64,000 nt of DNA from Peribacillus sp. ACCC06369 (GTDB lineage Bacteria; Bacillota; Bacilli; Bacillales; DSM-1321): contig NZ_JAUCEN010000002.1 in NCBI RefSeq assembly GCF_030348945.1, forward strand, positions 4,340,001-4,404,000. Direction: 5' to 3'. Shown here one piece after another: positions 9,097-18,210 of the stretch. Each line of letters opens with the position of its first letter. The first letter of the stretch is position 1. The position numbers and the translations under genes are program-made. A model generated the notes under the pieces. That model ran no database searches, was not told the DNA's origin, and saw nothing but the letters and a program-made list of their open reading frames with translations.

Positions 9097-9546
9097 TCAT
9101 GAATGATACGTTTGACCATTTTTGTAAGTGAATGTGTAGTTTCCTTCTTTATTCAATAGAACCGGTAAGTACTGTGCGACCATTTCAGCAATTCCGAGAT
9201 TCTCTGGATGGAGGATCCACTCAATCGATTTCCATTCCAGAATACCTTCCCGCGTTTTTTTCGGTGTTTCATATATTAAATCTGCATCTACTTCATACAA
9301 ATACACATATATCCCATCCAGTTCACCTTCTGGAGTCTCCCAAGTTACCGTTCCTTTAGAAAAAAAGGGCTCTACTCCAATGTCCGTTTCCTCAAACACC
9401 TCACGCCGTGCACCTATATCAGGTGTTTCACCGTTCTCGATTTTGCCCCCCACCCCGTTCCATACACCCATAATTGGAGCCTTCTCCCGATTGAGCATGA
9501 GTATTTCATTACCTTTCTTAACAAAACAAACTGTATACTTAAACAT
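9097..9546 (-). CDS. NUDIX hydrolase (MutT/8-oxo-dGTPase-like)
   Basis: 149 residues from ATG 9546. The Nudix box is complete: GGKIENGETPDIGARREVFEETDIG, with the catalytic REVFEE. The core begins YTVCFVKKGNEILMLNRE and contains WNGVGGKIE, typical of 8-oxo-dGTP or nucleoside-triphosphate pyrophosphatases. The frame is open for 38 codons further upstream, but AAAGGGGT before 9546 and normal family length favour the shorter form. The 21-bp repeat array begins about 200 bp upstream. Confidence 0.9.
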   Translation of the reverse strand: MFKYTVCFVKKGNEILMLNREKAPIMGVWNGVGGKIENGETPDIGARREVFEETDIGVEPFFSKGTVTWETPEGELDGIYVYLYEVDADLIYETPKKTREGILEWKSIEWILHPENLGIAEMVAQYLPVLLNKEGNYTFTYKNGQTYHS

Positions 9547-9750
9547 TATATAAAGTGACCCCTTTATCGTTAGTTTAACCCCACCACATGGCCGTGACAA
9601 ATGTTGACCATAGAGAGCATCATCTGCCTCCACTATTAACACACCCTCAAATTTTAACAATCAATAAAGAATCCGTAAACGTCCGTCCTCCCTCAATGGA
9701 TGTTGTACTCCCCATTTGCAAACCAACTCTTCTATTTTTGCGAAAATAGC

Positions 9751-11577
9751 TTATTTCACTCGTGAGTTTGATCGTTTGAGCTGTTTACTCGTGAATTTGC
9801 GTGTTTACTCGTGAGTTCGTGCTGTTTACTCGTGAGTTTACGCACTTTACTCGTGAGTTTTGCTGTTTTACTCGCGAGTTCGTACTTTACTCGTAAGTTT
9901 GCGCTTTACTCGTGAATTTGTGCTTTTTACTCGTGAGTTTTGCTGTTTACTCGTGAATTCGTGCTGTTTACTCGTGAGTTTGCGTGTTTTACTCGTGAGT
10001 TCGTGCTGTTTACTCGTGAGTTTTGCTGTTTTACTCGTGAGTTCGTGCTATTTACTCGCGAATTCGTACTTTACTCGTGAGTTTGCGTGTTTTACTCGTG
10101 AGTTTGAGCTGTTTACTCGTGAGTTTTGCTGTTTTACTCGTGAATTTGTGCTGTTTACTCGTGAGTTCGTGCTGTTTACTCGTGAGTTTGCGTGTTTTAC
10201 TCGTGAGTTCGTGCTGTTTACTCGTGAGTTTTGCTGTTTTACTCGTGAATTTGTGCTGTTTACTCGTGAGTTCGTACTTTACTCGTGAATTTACGTACTT
10301 TACTCGTGAGTTTTGCGGTTTTACTCGTGAGTTTGATCGTTTGAGCTGTTTACTCGTGAGTTTTGCTGTTTACTCGTGAGTTTGTGCTGTTTACTCATGA
10401 GTTTGAGCTGTTTACTCATGAGTTTGAGCTGTTTACTCGTGAGTTTGAGCTGTTTACTCGTGAATTTGTGCTGTTTACTCGTGAGTTTGCGTGTTTTACT
10501 CGTGAGTTTGAGCTGTTTACTCGTAAGTTTGCACTTTACTCGTGAATTTGTGCTGTTTACTCGTGAGTTCGTGCTGTTTACTCGTGAGTTTGAGCTGTTT
10601 TACTCGTGAGTTCGTACTTTACTCGTAAGTTTGCGCTTTACTCGTGAGTTTTGCTGTTTTACTCGTGAATTTGTGCTGTTTACTCGTGAATTTACGCACT
10701 TTACTCGTGAGTTCGTGCTGTTGACTCGTGAGTTTTGCTGTTTTACTCGTGAGTTTGTGCTGTTTACTCGTGAATTTACGCACTTTACTCGTGAATTTGC
10801 GTGTTTACTCGTGAGTTCGTGCTGTTGACTCGTGAGTTTTGCTGTTTTACTCGTGAGTTCGTACTTTACTCGTAAGTTTGCGCTTTACTCGTGAGTTTCG
10901 CTGATTTTACTCGTGAATTTGTGCTGTTTACTCGTGAATTTACGCACTTTACTCGTGAGTTTTGCTGTTTTACTCGCGAATTGGTACTTTACTCGTGAGT
11001 TTGTGCTGTTTACTCGTGAGTTTTGCTTTTTTACTCGTGAGTTTGTGCTGTTTACTCGTGAGTTCGTGCTGTTTACTCGTGAGTTTACGCACTTTACTCG
11101 TGAGTTTTGCTGTTTTACTCGCGAGTTCGTGCTGTTTACTCGTGAGTTCGTGCTGTTTACTCGTGAGTTTGATCGTTTGAGCTGTTTACTCGTGAATTTT
11201 GCGGTTTTACTCGTGAGTTCGTACTGTTTACTCGTGAGTTTTGCGGTTTTACTCGTGAGTTCGTGCTGTTTACTCGTGAGTTTTGCTGTTTTACTCGTGA
11301 GTTCGTACTTTACTCGTAAGTTTGCACTTTACTCGTGAATTTGTGCTGTTTACTCGTGAGTTCGTGCTGTTTACTCGTGAATTTGCGTGTTTTACTCGTG
11401 AGTTTGCGTGTTTTACTCGTGAGTTCGTACTTTACTCGTGAATTTACGCACTTTACTCGTGAGTTTTGCGGTTTTACTCGTGAGTTTGCGTGTTTTACTC
11501 GTGAGTTCGTGCTGTTTACTCGCGAGTTTGCGTGTTTTACTCGTGAGTTCGTGCTTGTGCTATTTACTCGCGAATTC
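9751..11577. repeat. Giant array of about 87 ACTCGTGAGT repeats, 21-bp period
   Basis: By hand count about 87 units of a 19-22-bp repeat with consensus TTTACTCGTGAGTTTG plus a short variable part. The core ACTC(GT)GAGT is an almost perfect palindrome. The variable parts fall into few classes (TGCTGTTTT, CGTGCTGTTT, GCGTGTTTT, ACGCACTTT, CGTACTTT, GCGCTTT, GAGCTGTTT), shuffled along the array. Unit lengths vary and are not multiples of three, so the long frames through it are a by-product, not a gene. It fills the gap between the NUDIX start and the P450 terminator. The same core recurs, inverted, at 27610, 48339 and 49567. Confidence 0.97.
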
Positions 11578-11600
11578 ATATATCATTGCCACACAAGAAA

Positions 11601-11627
11601 AGCAGCGATTCTCTTGGAATCGCTGCT
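11601..11627 (-). terminator. Intrinsic terminator after the P450 gene
   Basis: Perfect 11-bp stem AGCAGCGATTC / GAATCGCTGCT with a 5-nt loop and minus-strand tail TTTTCTTG. Confidence 0.9.
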
Positions 11628-11636
11628 CCCTCCTAT

Positions 11637-14600
11637 TTATGCTCCTGCCCAAACATCTTTTGCATATCTGCCATTCTCCTCTAATGATTGCAGCCATTCC
11701 GTGGCTTCTTCTTGAGGTTTTTGATAGTAATGCATATAGCTGTCGATTAATGTTCGTTCAACATCGGGTGCCATTTTACCTCCGTCTCCGCAGATGTATA
11801 GGTGTCCTCCTCCTTCTTTTAATAAAGGAAGTATGTCATGAGCGTTTTCCGCTAATCGGTTCTGGACATACGTTTTTTCTTGGCCGGGACATCTTGAGAA
11901 AGCGGTGTGCAGTGTTACAAGTCCCTCTTGTTCGGCTTGCACGAGTTCTTCTTGATAGAGGAAGTCGTGTTCCGGATTACGGCATCCAAAGTAAAGGTGG
12001 GCAGCCCCTAGCGTTTCACCTTTTTCCTTCAGTACGCGACGAGTCTGAATGAATCCTCTGAATGGTGCAATTCCTGTTCCAGGGCCAATCATGATGATTG
12101 GTTTTCCTGTTTGCTCTGGAAGTTGGAAATTGGATTGCGGCGTATTGATAAAGCAGGCTACCTTGTCGCCTAAGGAGCGTTCTGCCAAATAATTCGATGC
12201 AATTCCTTTGTATTCCCCGTTGCCGCTCAAAGCTTCCCCGCGGACAACGCTGACGGTGATGCTTGCTTCTCCTTCCTTGTGAAGTGGAGAGCTTGAAATA
12301 GAGTAGTATCTTGCTTTTAAAGGTGGCAGTAAAGCCAAGAAACGTTCAAATGGGATTTCACATGCAAGATACTTTTCTATAAGATCAAGCATGGTTATGC
12401 GCTTGTTCAGGATTTCTTGTTTATAGGTCCTGTCCTCAAGTAGTTCTTCAAGTTCTTTTACATGTGGAGGACATACCGTGTAAGTGGCAAGCGCCCGAAT
12501 TTGAGACCGGGTGGCGGGTTCTTGGAACTCCACATGGTTTGATAGTAACTCCTCGAGTTTTACTGGTTTTCCTGTAGGAAGATGGGCAGCTTTTCCCGAA
12601 TCCCCAGTCAGATCCACGTAATCTTGGCCGTTTAGGTTAAATCGACTGAGCACTCGTTCGACAAGTTCCGGTGGATTTTGTGGAAGAACCCCGAGATGAT
12701 CGCCTTCCTGATAATGTATTCCCGCTGGCAAAGTTAACTCTATATGCCGTGTACTTCTTCCGCTTTCCACATGTTGTAATTCGTAATTCCTTTTTAAAAT
12801 GGCTGTAAAAGCATGATGGGTGCGGGCTAGTGGCGTTCCGCTCACATCGCTTACGAAGTTCATCGTAATCGAGCTGACTACTCGATCATTCATATTCACT
12901 TCAATATTAAGGGTTTCGGCAAGATTCGGCCAAAGGGCTTCTGTCCATTTCTCGTAATCACCTTCAAAGTCATCACTTGCATCTCCATAGCCTGTTTCTG
13001 ACAGCCGCACCGCTCCTTTTTGTTCCAGCTGCTCATCAATGAAACGTGGAATGCGTTGGTACGTATTGGCCCAATTGCGGTCCCCGCATCCGAAGATCGC
13101 ATAGTGAACACCATCCAATGTGTCATCCTGACTTTCCTTCAGCCATGAAACAAAGTCACCCGCATTATCAGGGGGATTTCCATTATAAGATGCCGAGACG
13201 ATGAGAACAGCCCCTTCTCGAGGTAGCCGATCCGTGTAATCATTCAAAGGGGCAATCTCGGCATTGAAGCCTTGCCGCTTTCCTGATTCAGCAAGGTCAC
13301 GAGCAATCCCTTCCGCTGTTCCCATGTTTGATCCAAACAGGACAAGTAATGGTGTACCATGTGCTGATTCGATTGAAGATGCCGTGGCTCCTTTGTCCGC
13401 AGACTTTGGTTCTGGAGAAGAAACGGTAAACGACATCTCCGGCTTCCTCGGAGAAACGCGCATGGTCATCCCGTCCGGTTTGAGAGTCAACGTTTCTTTA
13501 ACATCCAATTGATATTCTTCATGATCAATCAAGTCAAAGTGCTGTAAAACCATGCCAAGCACCAGTGTCGCTTCATGAAGGGCAAACTGCTGTCCGATAC
13601 AGGCGCGCTGCCCGTTTCCAAACGGTTTATAAGCATGATAAGGGATGGAATCCAAATCCTCGAACCGCTCAGGAATGAACGATTCAACGTCATCACCCCA
13701 AACGGATGGATCACGGTGAAGCTCAGGAATAAGTAGCGAGAACACATCGCCTTTCTTCACCTTGTATTTTCCGCCCAGCATGGTATCTTCTTTAGCATAA
13801 ACGGAAAATGCCGGAGCTGTCGGCCACAGACGAAGCGTTTCATTCAGCACCATCCGGACATATTTCAGCTTTTTCACTTGTTTGTAATCAGGAACATCAT
13901 CACCAAGCACTTCATCGACTTCCTGCTGCGCTTTTTTCAACTTGTCCCTGTTATTCATCAGGAAATAGATGGCGAACGATAGGAGACCGCTCGTCGTTTC
14001 GTGCCCCGCTATTAAGAAGGTAATGATTTGAAAACGAATATTTTCAACATCCAGGGAAACGCCCGTTTCAGGATCGACTCCCTTCAACATATGGGAAAGA
14101 AGATCATCTTCTCCTTGATCGCCATTTTGTTTTCGTTCAGCAATCATTTCATCCACTAGAGAGAACATATATTGAATGTCTTCCCTGAATTGTTTTTTAG
14201 ACTTGATCATCAGTTTATCTTGGATGCCAAGTCGCTGCGTTTGACTCATCGCTTCATCCAACGCACGCACCATACTGGTGACGAAAGGATGGGTGGTCTC
14301 CCGATAAAAACTGTTAAAGCGGTAATTGAACCCGCAGAGTCCGATCGTATCCAAGGTCAATCGTGTCATATCTTCAGGAACATCTATCTCATCAGCCGGA
14401 TTCAGGCGAGCCCATTTTTGAATGAGTTGGGTTGCAAGATCCACCATTTTAGCATGGTAGCCCTTCATTGCCTGCTGGCTAAAGCTGGGCAGCAGGATGT
14501 TATGGGCTTTTTTCCAATTCGGCTCCGTGGTTTCACTTGTGAAGAGTCCATCGCCGCCGAACGCTCTCACTTTTTGTAGGGCAGGTCCAACTTTCTTATC

Positions 14601-14807
14601 AAACCTTGCTTCATCACAAATTTCTTTAGCGAGGTCAGCACTGGATACGAATGTAGCGATGCGACCAGGAAATTGAAATTGAAAAACCGGCCCAAGTTCC
14701 CGTGCCAGCTTCATGAAAGACTGAAGCGGCTTATCCTTATCAAGGATAGGCAGGCTGCCTAGGGGTCCGTAAGTTTTTGGCTGTGGAAACTGAGTTGTAT
14801 TTTCCAT
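11637..14807 (-). CDS. cyp102A: CYP102-type bifunctional P450/NADPH reductase (BM3-like)
   Basis: 1056 residues, the length of P450 BM3-type fusions that hydroxylate fatty acids using NADPH in one polypeptide. Haem domain: I-helix AGHETT at 268-273, ExxR at 323-326, and the haem thiolate Cys403 in [18 protein letters not shown] near 85-91 contains the Phe equivalent to BM3 Phe87. An FMN domain starts near 490 ([14 protein letters not shown]), followed by FAD/NADPH domains ([34 protein letters not shown]). AGAGGTG precedes the ATG. An operator for the upstream TetR gene lies 35-50 bp before the start. Homologous to B. subtilis CypB/CypD. Confidence 0.97.
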   Translation of the reverse strand: MENTTQFPQPKTYGPLGSLPILDKDKPLQSFMKLARELGPVFQFQFPGRIATFVSSADLAKEICDEARFDKKVGPALQKVRAFGGDGLFTSETTEPNWKKAHNILLPSFSQQAMKGYHAKMVDLATQLIQKWARLNPADEIDVPEDMTRLTLDTIGLCGFNYRFNSFYRETTHPFVTSMVRALDEAMSQTQRLGIQDKLMIKSKKQFREDIQYMFSLVDEMIAERKQNGDQGEDDLLSHMLKGVDPETGVSLDVENIRFQIITFLIAGHETTSGLLSFAIYFLMNNRDKLKKAQQEVDEVLGDDVPDYKQVKKLKYVRMVLNETLRLWPTAPAFSVYAKEDTMLGGKYKVKKGDVFSLLIPELHRDPSVWGDDVESFIPERFEDLDSIPYHAYKPFGNGQRACIGQQFALHEATLVLGMVLQHFDLIDHEEYQLDVKETLTLKPDGMTMRVSPRKPEMSFTVSSPEPKSADKGATASSIESAHGTPLLVLFGSNMGTAEGIARDLAESGKRQGFNAEIAPLNDYTDRLPREGAVLIVSASYNGNPPDNAGDFVSWLKESQDDTLDGVHYAIFGCGDRNWANTYQRIPRFIDEQLEQKGAVRLSETGYGDASDDFEGDYEKWTEALWPNLAETLNIEVNMNDRVVSSITMNFVSDVSGTPLARTHHAFTAILKRNYELQHVESGRSTRHIELTLPAGIHYQEGDHLGVLPQNPPELVERVLSRFNLNGQDYVDLTGDSGKAAHLPTGKPVKLEELLSNHVEFQEPATRSQIRALATYTVCPPHVKELEELLEDRTYKQEILNKRITMLDLIEKYLACEIPFERFLALLPPLKARYYSISSSPLHKEGEASITVSVVRGEALSGNGEYKGIASNYLAERSLGDKVACFINTPQSNFQLPEQTGKPIIMIGPGTGIAPFRGFIQTRRVLKEKGETLGAAHLYFGCRNPEHDFLYQEELVQAEQEGLVTLHTAFSRCPGQEKTYVQNRLAENAHDILPLLKEGGGHLYICGDGGKMAPDVERTLIDSYMHYYQKPQEEATEWLQSLEENGRYAKDVWAGA

Positions 14808-14841
14808 TTTATAAGCACCTCTTTTAATAGTTTAGAATGCG

Positions 14842-14857
14842 GAATGAACATTCATTC
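14842..14857. promoter_or_regulatory. TetR-type operator upstream of the P450 gene
   Basis: GAATGAACATTCATTC: perfect 7-bp inverted arms with a 2-nt centre, matching the element upstream of the TetR gene at 15481. Preceded by GCG in both places. Probable binding site of the FatR-like repressor. Confidence 0.85.
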
Positions 14858-14878
14858 AGTTTAATTGTTAAAAATGTG

Positions 14879-15454
14879 TCAAGCGTGCAATCGGACTGCA
14901 TCCCAAAAGCTTTCTTCCACATCTGCCAATAGTTTTGGTTCAGGTTCTAATTCCCCAATGCGGACAAGTCGCTCAAGCTCAAGAAATGCTCCGTAAATGA
15001 TGGCAATCAAAGCAGAAGAAGGCAGCTCCTTAATTTCTTTTTTTTCTTTTCCATAATCAAAGAAATTTTTAAATATATTCAATAGCCCTTGAAAACTAGC
15101 ATGACTATCTTCATTTAAAAAATGGGCTCCACTATGTATCTTTATAAAATAAAGAGCTTGGTCCTGCTCATTTGTAAAATGAACCATAGATTTAAAAATA
15201 TGGTGGAACTGATTGCGAATCGAATCATCATGGGGAAATCCATTCTTGATCGTTTCAGTGAAAATATCCAAGTACTCTTGAAAAATCTTGTTGCCTAGCA
15301 CCTCCTTATTCTCAAAGTAACGATAGATGGTACCGGCTCCCACCCCTGCCGATGTAGCTATCATCGGAATCGTCGTAGCATCATATCCCCGTTCGGCGAA
15401 TAGTTCCAAAGCGCTGGATACTATACTGTCTCGTTTATTTACTGCATTGATCAT
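14879..15454 (-). CDS. TetR/AcrR-family regulator (FatR/BscR-like)
   Basis: 191 residues. The N-terminal helix-turn-helix is AERGYDATTIPMIATSAGVGAGTIYRYFENKE (residues about 18-49), typical of TetR proteins; the C-terminal half is the ligand pocket. The gene directly precedes the P450 on the same strand, as fatR precedes the P450 gene in B. subtilis, where fatty acids relieve repression. Identical GAATGAA-N2-TTCATTC palindromes lie upstream of both this gene and the P450, consistent with autoregulation and repression of the P450. Confidence 0.92.
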   Translation of the reverse strand: MINAVNKRDSIVSSALELFAERGYDATTIPMIATSAGVGAGTIYRYFENKEVLGNKIFQEYLDIFTETIKNGFPHDDSIRNQFHHIFKSMVHFTNEQDQALYFIKIHSGAHFLNEDSHASFQGLLNIFKNFFDYGKEKKEIKELPSSALIAIIYGAFLELERLVRIGELEPEPKLLADVEESFWDAVRLHA

Positions 15455-15480
15455 AATGATTCACCCCTTTATAAGATGCG

Positions 15481-15496
15481 GAATGAATGTTCATTC
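15481..15496. promoter_or_regulatory. TetR-type operator upstream of the TetR gene
   Basis: GAATGAATGTTCATTC: perfect 7-bp arms, 2-nt centre. It is the complement of the site at 14842 and lies 27 bp before the regulator's start codon. Confidence 0.85.
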
Positions 15497-15651
15497 CTAT
15501 TAATGTAAGTGTATACCCAATAAAATCCCATCTCAATCGCGCATAGTACCCATATTTTGTGAATTCTTTGTTAATGAAGAGGGATAAAAGGCTGATTTTT
15601 TTCCTTATAATGAGTTAAATTAGTACAAATCACTATCGTTAGACCCATGAG

Positions 15652-15676
15652 AAAAAGAGCTGATCGTCACAGCTCT
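15652..15676 (-). terminator. Intrinsic terminator after the MazG-like gene
   Basis: Stem AGAGCTG/CAGCTCT with a 7-nt loop; minus-strand U-run. Confidence 0.7.
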
Positions 15677-15725
15677 CCAAGTTTAAAAACAGGATGTTTT
15701 TCATGCACACCAATAATGACGGAAA

Positions 15726-16046
15726 TTATGCATGATGATAGCGTTCGGATAGTTTATTTTTATGGGCATTAAACACTTCTTCCAATGGAATATCGTACTT
15801 GTTCGCAATCACAATCAAGTTACCTAGCACATCTCCCAATTCTTCGGTTAACTCCTGTTTGTTCTCTTCAAACGAACCAATAACTTCATCAGGCCTATCC
15901 CTGCCAATCTCAAGGGAGCGAATGGCTCGTGCCACCTCGCCAGTTTCTTCTGCCAAAAAGCCAATGCGAATGAAAATGTCCAATTCAGACCATCCTCGTG
16001 CTTCATAATAATCTTTTACCCATTGTTGAAATTCAGTGACGTTCAT
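15726..16046 (-). CDS. MazG-like nucleotide pyrophosphohydrolase
   Basis: 106 residues from ATG 16046, chosen because GAAGGGTGG lies upstream at usable spacing; ATG 16052 is two codons earlier. The all-alpha NTP-PPase motif is clear: EETGEVARAI (EExxE) followed by EELGDVLGNLIVIAN (ExxD), the magnesium-binding residues. Such single-domain proteins hydrolyse (d)NTPs to monophosphates, probably as house-cleaning. Divergent from the LOG gene, with about 97 bp between them. Confidence 0.9.
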   Translation of the reverse strand: MNVTEFQQWVKDYYEARGWSELDIFIRIGFLAEETGEVARAIRSLEIGRDRPDEVIGSFEENKQELTEELGDVLGNLIVIANKYDIPLEEVFNAHKNKLSERYHHA

Positions 16047-16143
16047 ATTCATCCACCCTTCATTTAGATAATTCAAGTTTAACAAACCCCCCTGAATTAT
16101 GTATGATAAGAAAGGAAGATTACTAAATGGGAGATGTGATATT

Positions 16144-16725
16144 TTGAAAAGTCTAGCTGTATTTTGTGGATCAAGCATTGGTGCATCTACTGTCTATGTA
16201 GAAGAGGCTAAAAAACTGGGTGCGGTACTGGCAAAACGTAATATTACCCTTGTTTATGGAGGCTCAAGTGTAGGAATCATGGGTGCAGTTGCAGATTCCG
16301 TTTTGGAAGCAGGCGGAAATGTAATTGGCGTAATGCCAGATTTTCTAGAAAAAAAGGAAATAGCCCATAAGAACTTAACCGAACTGATTGTCGTGGAATC
16401 CATGCATGAAAGAAAAGCTAAAATGGCTGAGCTTGCAGATGGGTTCATTGCCTTGCCAGGCGGGCCAGGAACAATGGAAGAATTCTTTGAGATTTTCACT
16501 TGGGCTCAACTTGGTCTTCATCAAAAACCTTGCGGACTCTTAAATATCAATCACTATTATGATCCTTTGGTCGCTTTATTCAATCATATGTCCGACGAAC
16601 AGTTCCTTCATGAAAAATTCCGTTCGATGGCGCTGGTAGATGTTGAACCAAATGGGCTTCTTGATCAATTCAATACATATGAACCGCCAACCGTAAAAAC
16701 TTTCATTACCGAAAAACAGACCTGA
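16144..16725 (+). CDS. LOG-family Rossmann protein (YvdD-like)
   Basis: 193 residues. LOG proteins are nucleoside-5'-monophosphate phosphoribohydrolases, in plants and some bacteria releasing cytokinin bases. The signature LPGGPGTMEEFFE (PGGxGTxxE) and the N-terminal VFCGSSIGAS phosphate loop are present. The start is TTG 16144, preceded by GGGAG; the longer ATG at 16099 lacks a ribosome site and extends past the usual family N-terminus. Corresponds to B. subtilis YvdD. Confidence 0.92.
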   Translation: MKSLAVFCGSSIGASTVYVEEAKKLGAVLAKRNITLVYGGSSVGIMGAVADSVLEAGGNVIGVMPDFLEKKEIAHKNLTELIVVESMHERKAKMAELADGFIALPGGPGTMEEFFEIFTWAQLGLHQKPCGLLNINHYYDPLVALFNHMSDEQFLHEKFRSMALVDVEPNGLLDQFNTYEPPTVKTFITEKQT

Positions 16726-16735
16726 TTATAAAAAA

Positions 16736-16773
16736 ACGACCGGCCAAGATCAATAATGACCTTGGCCGGTTGT
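16736..16773 (-). terminator. Intrinsic terminator between convergent genes
   Basis: Stem ACCGGCCAAG/CTTGGCCGGT extended by wobble pairs. The U-run is on the minus strand, so it mainly ends the NUDIX transcript. Confidence 0.85.
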
Positions 16774-16797
16774 GATATACTGCTGCGTACTGAAGGG

Positions 16798-17223
16798 TTA
16801 GGTAAATATCAGGTTTAAATAATCTCCATGCCCTTTAATAAGTTCCACTTCATGTTGGGATGAAATCCAGAAGAAATGGAATGTCAGCCCCTCTTCATCT
16901 CCTCCACCCGTTGGCTGATAGTCCCATTCATCAGGAACAATCGATACACTTATTTGATAAAAATATCTATTATGTATGGCACCATCAGCGCTCTCCCAAA
17001 AATCTTCCGCAACTAATTTCTCCACATAAAAATTCTCAAGACCTGTTTCTTCTTTCATTTCCCTAATCACTGCTTGGTAAGCATTTTCTTGAGGCTTCAC
17101 TGTTCCCTTAGGTATCTGTATACCCGCTTCCCTAATGGGATGTTGAAAAACCAATACCTGAGTTTCTCCATTTTTGATTCTTGTCACATACCCATAGGCT
17201 TTTTTTATCGGTATCACTTTCAT
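16798..17223 (-). CDS. NUDIX hydrolase
   Basis: 141 residues. The Nudix box is recognisable with PKGTVKPQENAYQAVIREMKEETGL (catalytic REMKEE). The N-terminus IPIKKAYGYVTRIKNGETQVLVFQHP resembles Ap4A/dinucleotide-type NUDIX proteins, but the substrate is not known. It lies about 30 bp downstream of the broken fabZ gene on the same strand. Confidence 0.88.
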   Translation of the reverse strand: MKVIPIKKAYGYVTRIKNGETQVLVFQHPIREAGIQIPKGTVKPQENAYQAVIREMKEETGLENFYVEKLVAEDFWESADGAIHNRYFYQISVSIVPDEWDYQPTGGGDEEGLTFHFFWISSQHEVELIKGHGDYLNLIFT

Positions 17224-17255
17224 CCCCCCGTGTTCAAGTTACCCCTATTGAAAGA

Positions 17256-17674
17256 TCAATCACCAAAAGCAAATACGAGCTCTGTCTCGCAAACAGTTTC
17301 TCCATCAACAGTAGCCCTTCCTTTCCCGATAGGACCTTTCAAGCGAGTAATCTCCACTTCTAAACGTAATTGATCCCCTGGTCTTACTTGCCTTTTAAAA
17401 CGACATCCATCGATCCCAGCCAAAGCCCGATCCGCCCTTGAATTTCTTCTTTTGTAAGCATAATAACAGCACTTACCTGTGCTAAAGCCTCAACGATCAA
17501 TACACCTGGCATCACTGGGTGATTTGGAAAGTGACCAGTAAAAAACTCTTCATTTGCTGTTACATTTTTAATGGCCACCGCTCTCTTTCCTTCTTCCAAT
17601 TCCAGTACTCTATCAACTAAAAGAAATGGATAGCGATGCCTGATAATGTCTTTGATTTCTTGGATATCAACCAA
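17256..17674 (-). pseudogene. fabZ: fabZ-like 3-hydroxyacyl-ACP dehydratase with a frameshift
   Basis: From TTG 17674 (ATG 17689 is the alternative) the frame gives a good FabZ start: [20 protein letters not shown], then the active-site segment [20 protein letters not shown]. It breaks after RIGL near 17424. The second frame continues without a gap: [20 protein letters not shown], then [23 protein letters not shown] and TGA at 17256. Adding one base at the CTTTGG run restores a full-length protein of about 139 residues. This is a single-base deletion, a sequencing error or, less likely, a recoding site. In its present state the product lacks the C-terminal third. Confidence 0.88.
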
Positions 17675-17689
17675 TATTAAGCCCCCCAT

Positions 17690-18210
17690 TGTGATGAATT
17701 CTTTCCCTTTATTTTACCATCAGGATCATCATATGGATATTTTTGTATTTACTTTCTACATATCGTTCACTAAAATAGCGGCTGTACTTAAAATACAAAA
17801 TTGAAGTGTTGCTAAATAAATAAATGAACTGGTACAACGCTTTATACTTGTGGAAAATATATAGCTGATAATAATTCAAAATGGGTGGCAAACATTTGAA
17901 AGTAAGTGGTACTTCAAAAAGTATCACCTGTCCTCATTAGACTAAAGTAGCAGTTTTGTGGAAGAAGGATTTCCACTTTCTCACGAACAAATATTAGAAA
18001 ATTTTATAGGTCATTAAGAAGAATTCATATAAGGACCTAACATATAGTAAGATGTGGAAAATGGCATATAGGCAACGTGTATCCATTAGAATATATTTAT
18101 GATGTTGAATAGCCATCAGGTGATACTGGAATTTTAAATGACAGTAAAAGATAACATCAAATTTCTAGAGGAAACAAACTAACGCGATTGTATATCTCCT
18201 AAAGGGCGTG
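17690..18210. other. Non-coding or degenerate stretch
   Basis: About 520 bp, AT-rich with scattered stops in all frames. Short peptide-like fragments (e.g. MWKMAYRQRVSIRI near 18050) hint at a decayed gene, but I cannot name one. No terminator, operator or RNA recognised. Confidence 0.3.

Noticed and set aside
9751..11577. CRISPR array
   Set aside because: The conserved core is only about 14 bp, the variable part 6-10 bp and shared among many units, and no cas genes are in the window.
9860..11579. Long reading frames through the big repeat array (FTREF, LLVSS and NSRVK type peptides on both strands)
   Set aside because: They arise because 21 is a multiple of three and two of the frames avoid stops. 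Frames switch whenever a 19- or 20-bp unit occurs, and no ribosome sites or conserved starts are present.
17709..17927. 72-residue minus-strand frame
   Set aside because: No ribosome site, AT-driven composition and no recognisable family.
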